From the NCBI GenBank assembly GCA_002727775.1, contig PBUF01000014.1:67395-73312 (forward strand): a DNA stretch of 5,918 bases. The letters run 5' to 3'. The notes below the pieces were generated by a model, which made no database searches, was not told the DNA's origin, and saw only the letters and a program-made list of their open reading frames with translations. A program made the translations under genes and the position numbers. The stretch comes from Gammaproteobacteria bacterium. Its GTDB lineage: Bacteria > Pseudomonadota > Gammaproteobacteria > Pseudomonadales > Azotimanducaceae. Positions within the stretch are counted from its first letter, which is position 1; each line of letters starts with the position of its first letter. This document shows positions 3,996 through 5,918 of this stretch, piece by piece.

Positions 3996-5918
3996 CTTTC
4001 CGGTAGACGAAAGGCCAAAATGTACCCTCCCAAAGGATCTTCTTCCGCAGCTGGAAGAGGCTCATAACCGGAGCCTCTTGTCGAGTTAAACACCGGAACC
4101 ACCACTATTATTGTCTGATTTCCCTGAGGAGAAAGGTAGGTCATTGGTGTTCCCTGTGCAGTGAAGGGGATCGCGTGGTTCCATAATTCTTCACCATTCA
4201 TGAGATTAGTAGCTCTCACCGTATTATCAAAAGCCCCTGCACTAAAGATAATACCTCCAGCAGTTGTGACCGTACCTCCCGTTTGCGGCGTGCCTACGGT
4301 TAAAGGTAATCTGGTTGGCAAATTTAGTGTTCCAAAGAATGTTGGACCGGTGTGTTTCGCTGTTCCTATTGGCTTCTGCCAAAGTAATTCTTTAGTCTCG
4401 AGATCAACAACGCCAAGCGTTCCATACGGGGGCTGCATACAAGGCACGTGCAGTGGTGACATAAATCTTTGCGTGTTATGGCTGTAAGGAGTTCCCAGTT
4501 GACTTCCCACCACACCCTCAGGTAGCTGATCACGAGGAATTAAAGTCAATTGATTCGCCATATAAAGCGGGTTCACAACCATCAGGTTGTTCACCTCATC
4601 AACGCTTACACTCCCCCAATTAAAACCACCAGTAGCACCCGGATTTTGAAGGATCGTACCAATCCCCGGCACGGTAAAGTGTCCCTCATAACGCATCTTT
4701 CGGTACTCAATACGGCACCAAAGCTGGTCTAATGGGGTCAGTCCCCACATTTTTGTTTCATCTAACTGCATCCGCCAGACTGGCAAATCCATTGTGAACG
4801 GCTGGGTCGATGCCACATAATCCTCTGGAACCCCTCCAGTTTGGGGGACTGGTAGCTCTTGGATATCAAAAAGAGGCTCACCAGTTTCACGATTCAAGAC
4901 AAAGATTTCGCCTCTCTTGGTTGGCTGTAAGACGGCTTTAATCTTTTCACCTTGCTCATTTGGTAGGTCAATAAGTGTGGGTTGTGACGGGACATCATAA
5001 TCCCAAATATCATGGTGAACTGTTTGATAGGACCAACGAACGTTCCCCGTCGCCCCTTCGATAGCCACGATAGAACTCGCGTACTCATCACTGACATCCA
5101 TTCGATAACCGCCAAAATAATCGGGAGTCTCATTCCCCGTTGGTGCGTAGATCAAACCAAGCTCCTCATCTACGCTGAATAAAGACCAAACATTTGGTGT
5201 CCCACGAGTATAAACCTCGCCTCTAAGAGGTTCCGATGTGATTCCCGGACGTCCCATATCCCAAGCCCAAGCAAACTCGCCAGTAATCGCGTTGAATGCC
5301 CTGACAACACCGGATGGCGGCCCGACGGATCGATTATCAATAACCCAACCACCCACGACGACATTACCAGATACGATCCCTGGAGGTGAAGTCTGAAAGT
5401 TGGCTATTCTTGGATCATTACCCATTCCGATAGTAAGGTTTACCTCACCCTGATCTCCGAAAAACGAACATCTTTCGCCGCTCACAGCATCTATAGCTAT
5501 TAGCCTCGCATCTGTTGTGTTGGTTAAGATTCTTTCCGGACACTCACCTTCATAACCTTCAGGAGCAGCGTAATAGGAAACCCCTCTACATCCAGTCGTA
5601 AAATACCTTGCCTGAGCCAAATGCTCTGGATCAATCAGAGGGTCAAACTGCCAGACCAGCGCTCCATTTTCTGCATCAACAGCAACAACCCGATTACCCC
5701 CGGTACACACGTAGAGCAGGTTTCCAACCATAAGAGGTGTAGCCTTGAAGGCACCTCCAGCGCCCGTTCGGTATGTCCATGCTAGTTCAAGATCAGATAC
5801 GTTGGTCACGTTAATTTGATCGAGGGGTGAGTATCGCGTGCCTTTAACAGTATTCCCATAACTCGGCCAATCTGTCTGCGTATTTACCGTATTAATTTGA
5901 CTACGCGGTGACATCTCT
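3992..5918 (-). CDS. PQQ-dependent dehydrogenase, catalytic domain (N-terminus probably beyond right edge)
   Basis: At least 640 residues of a quinoprotein dehydrogenase of the membrane glucose/quinate dehydrogenase type (COG4993), an eight-bladed beta-propeller using pyrroloquinoline quinone. Numbered from the ATG at 5914: DWPSYG then GTRYSPLDQI (15-34) opens the domain; CRGVSYY (109-115); DARLIAIDA (135-143); GTPNVWS (238-244); APTGNETPDYFGG (257-269); the active-site VHHDIWDYDVPSQP (299-312, with the conserved Asp residues); PTKRGEIFVLNRETGEP (331-347; Lys 333 corresponds to a cofactor-contacting Lys in E. coli Gcd); MWGLTPLDQLWCR (389-401); TGGFNWG (428-434); and GTPQTGG with TTAGGIIFSAG (541-560). 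No CxxCH haem motif, so it is not a fused quinohaemoprotein in the visible part. The frame is open to the right edge and the ATG at 5914 is not followed by a signal peptide. These enzymes act in the periplasm, so a signal peptide or membrane domain probably lies upstream outside the window. Substrate is unknown; electrons normally go to ubiquinone or a cytochrome. Confidence 0.93.
   Translation of the reverse strand, partial: EMSPRSQINTVNTQTDWPSYGNTVKGTRYSPLDQINVTNVSDLELAWTYRTGAGGAFKATPLMVGNLLYVCTGGNRVVAVDAENGALVWQFDPLIDPEHLAQARYFTTGCRGVSYYAAPEGYEGECPERILTNTTDARLIAIDAVSGERCSFFGDQGEVNLTIGMGNDPRIANFQTSPPGIVSGNVVVGGWVIDNRSVGPPSGVVRAFNAITGEFAWAWDMGRPGITSEPLRGEVYTRGTPNVWSLFSVDEELGLIYAPTGNETPDYFGGYRMDVSDEYASSIVAIEGATGNVRWSYQTVHHDIWDYDVPSQPTLIDLPNEQGEKIKAVLQPTKRGEIFVLNRETGEPLFDIQELPVPQTGGVPEDYVASTQPFTMDLPVWRMQLDETKMWGLTPLDQLWCRIEYRKMRYEGHFTVPGIGTILQNPGATGGFNWGSVSVDEVNNLMVVNPLYMANQLTLIPRDQLPEGVVGSQLGTPYSHNTQRFMSPLHVPCMQPPYGTLGVVDLETKELLWQKPIGTAKHTGPTFFGTLNLPTRLPLTVGTPQTGGTVTTAGGIIFSAGAFDNTVRATNLMNGEELWNHAIPFTAQGTPMTYLSPQGNQTIIVVVPVFNSTRGSGYEPLPAAEEDPLGGYILAFRLPES

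Noticed and set aside
4161..5364. Several open frames of 60 to 108 codons within the PQQ dehydrogenase region, in other frames and strands
   Set aside because: All are covered by a strongly conserved coding frame with family motifs throughout, so they are shadows of it.
1..5918. Mobile elements, CRISPR arrays, tRNA or rRNA genes, phage or defence systems
   Set aside because: No terminal inverted repeats, transposase motifs, regularly spaced repeats or RNA-gene signatures were seen. The genes are of metabolic type.

Overview
The window looks like chromosomal DNA from a Gram-negative bacterium. It has densely packed genes, Shine-Dalgarno (SD) sites of the GGAG/AAGG type, Sec-type signal peptides, and quinone-linked periplasmic or membrane dehydrogenases. 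Base composition is moderate (by eye slightly below 50% GC). The gene families suggest an aerobic heterotroph, plausibly a marine gammaproteobacterium, but this is inferred from family content only; there is no taxonomic marker. I see no mobile element, CRISPR array, tRNA or rRNA.

Layout from left to right: (1) positions 1-329, minus strand: the N-terminal part of an exported, probably TPR-containing protein that runs off the left edge. (2) A strong intrinsic terminator at about 415-453 closes a minus-strand cluster of three genes, read from 2120 down to 463: a small antibiotic-biosynthesis-monooxygenase-type (ABM) protein, an exported class I methyltransferase of the COG4798 type, and an exported NIPSNAP-family protein. 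(3) A 132-bp divergent promoter region (2121-2252). (4) A plus-strand pair: an FMN-dependent alpha-hydroxy-acid dehydrogenase resembling LldD (2253-3413), and a membrane-anchored protein of unknown function with a possible PNPOx-like split-barrel domain (3462-3995). (5) A PQQ-dependent dehydrogenase (3992 to the right edge, minus strand) that converges on the preceding gene. The two overlap by 4 bp at a palindromic CTAG that supplies both stop codons. The N-terminus of this gene probably lies beyond the window.

Functional reading: two unrelated cofactor classes (FMN and PQQ) both oxidise alcohol or hydroxy-acid type substrates and usually feed electrons to the quinone pool, so the region may be an oxidative catabolic locus. 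The minus-strand cluster joins two proteins of the dimeric alpha/beta-barrel fold (ABM and NIPSNAP) with a methyltransferase-like protein. Two of those three carry signal peptides, which is odd for a SAM-dependent enzyme. This cluster and the anchored unknown protein are the least explained parts of the window. No substrate can be assigned from sequence alone.
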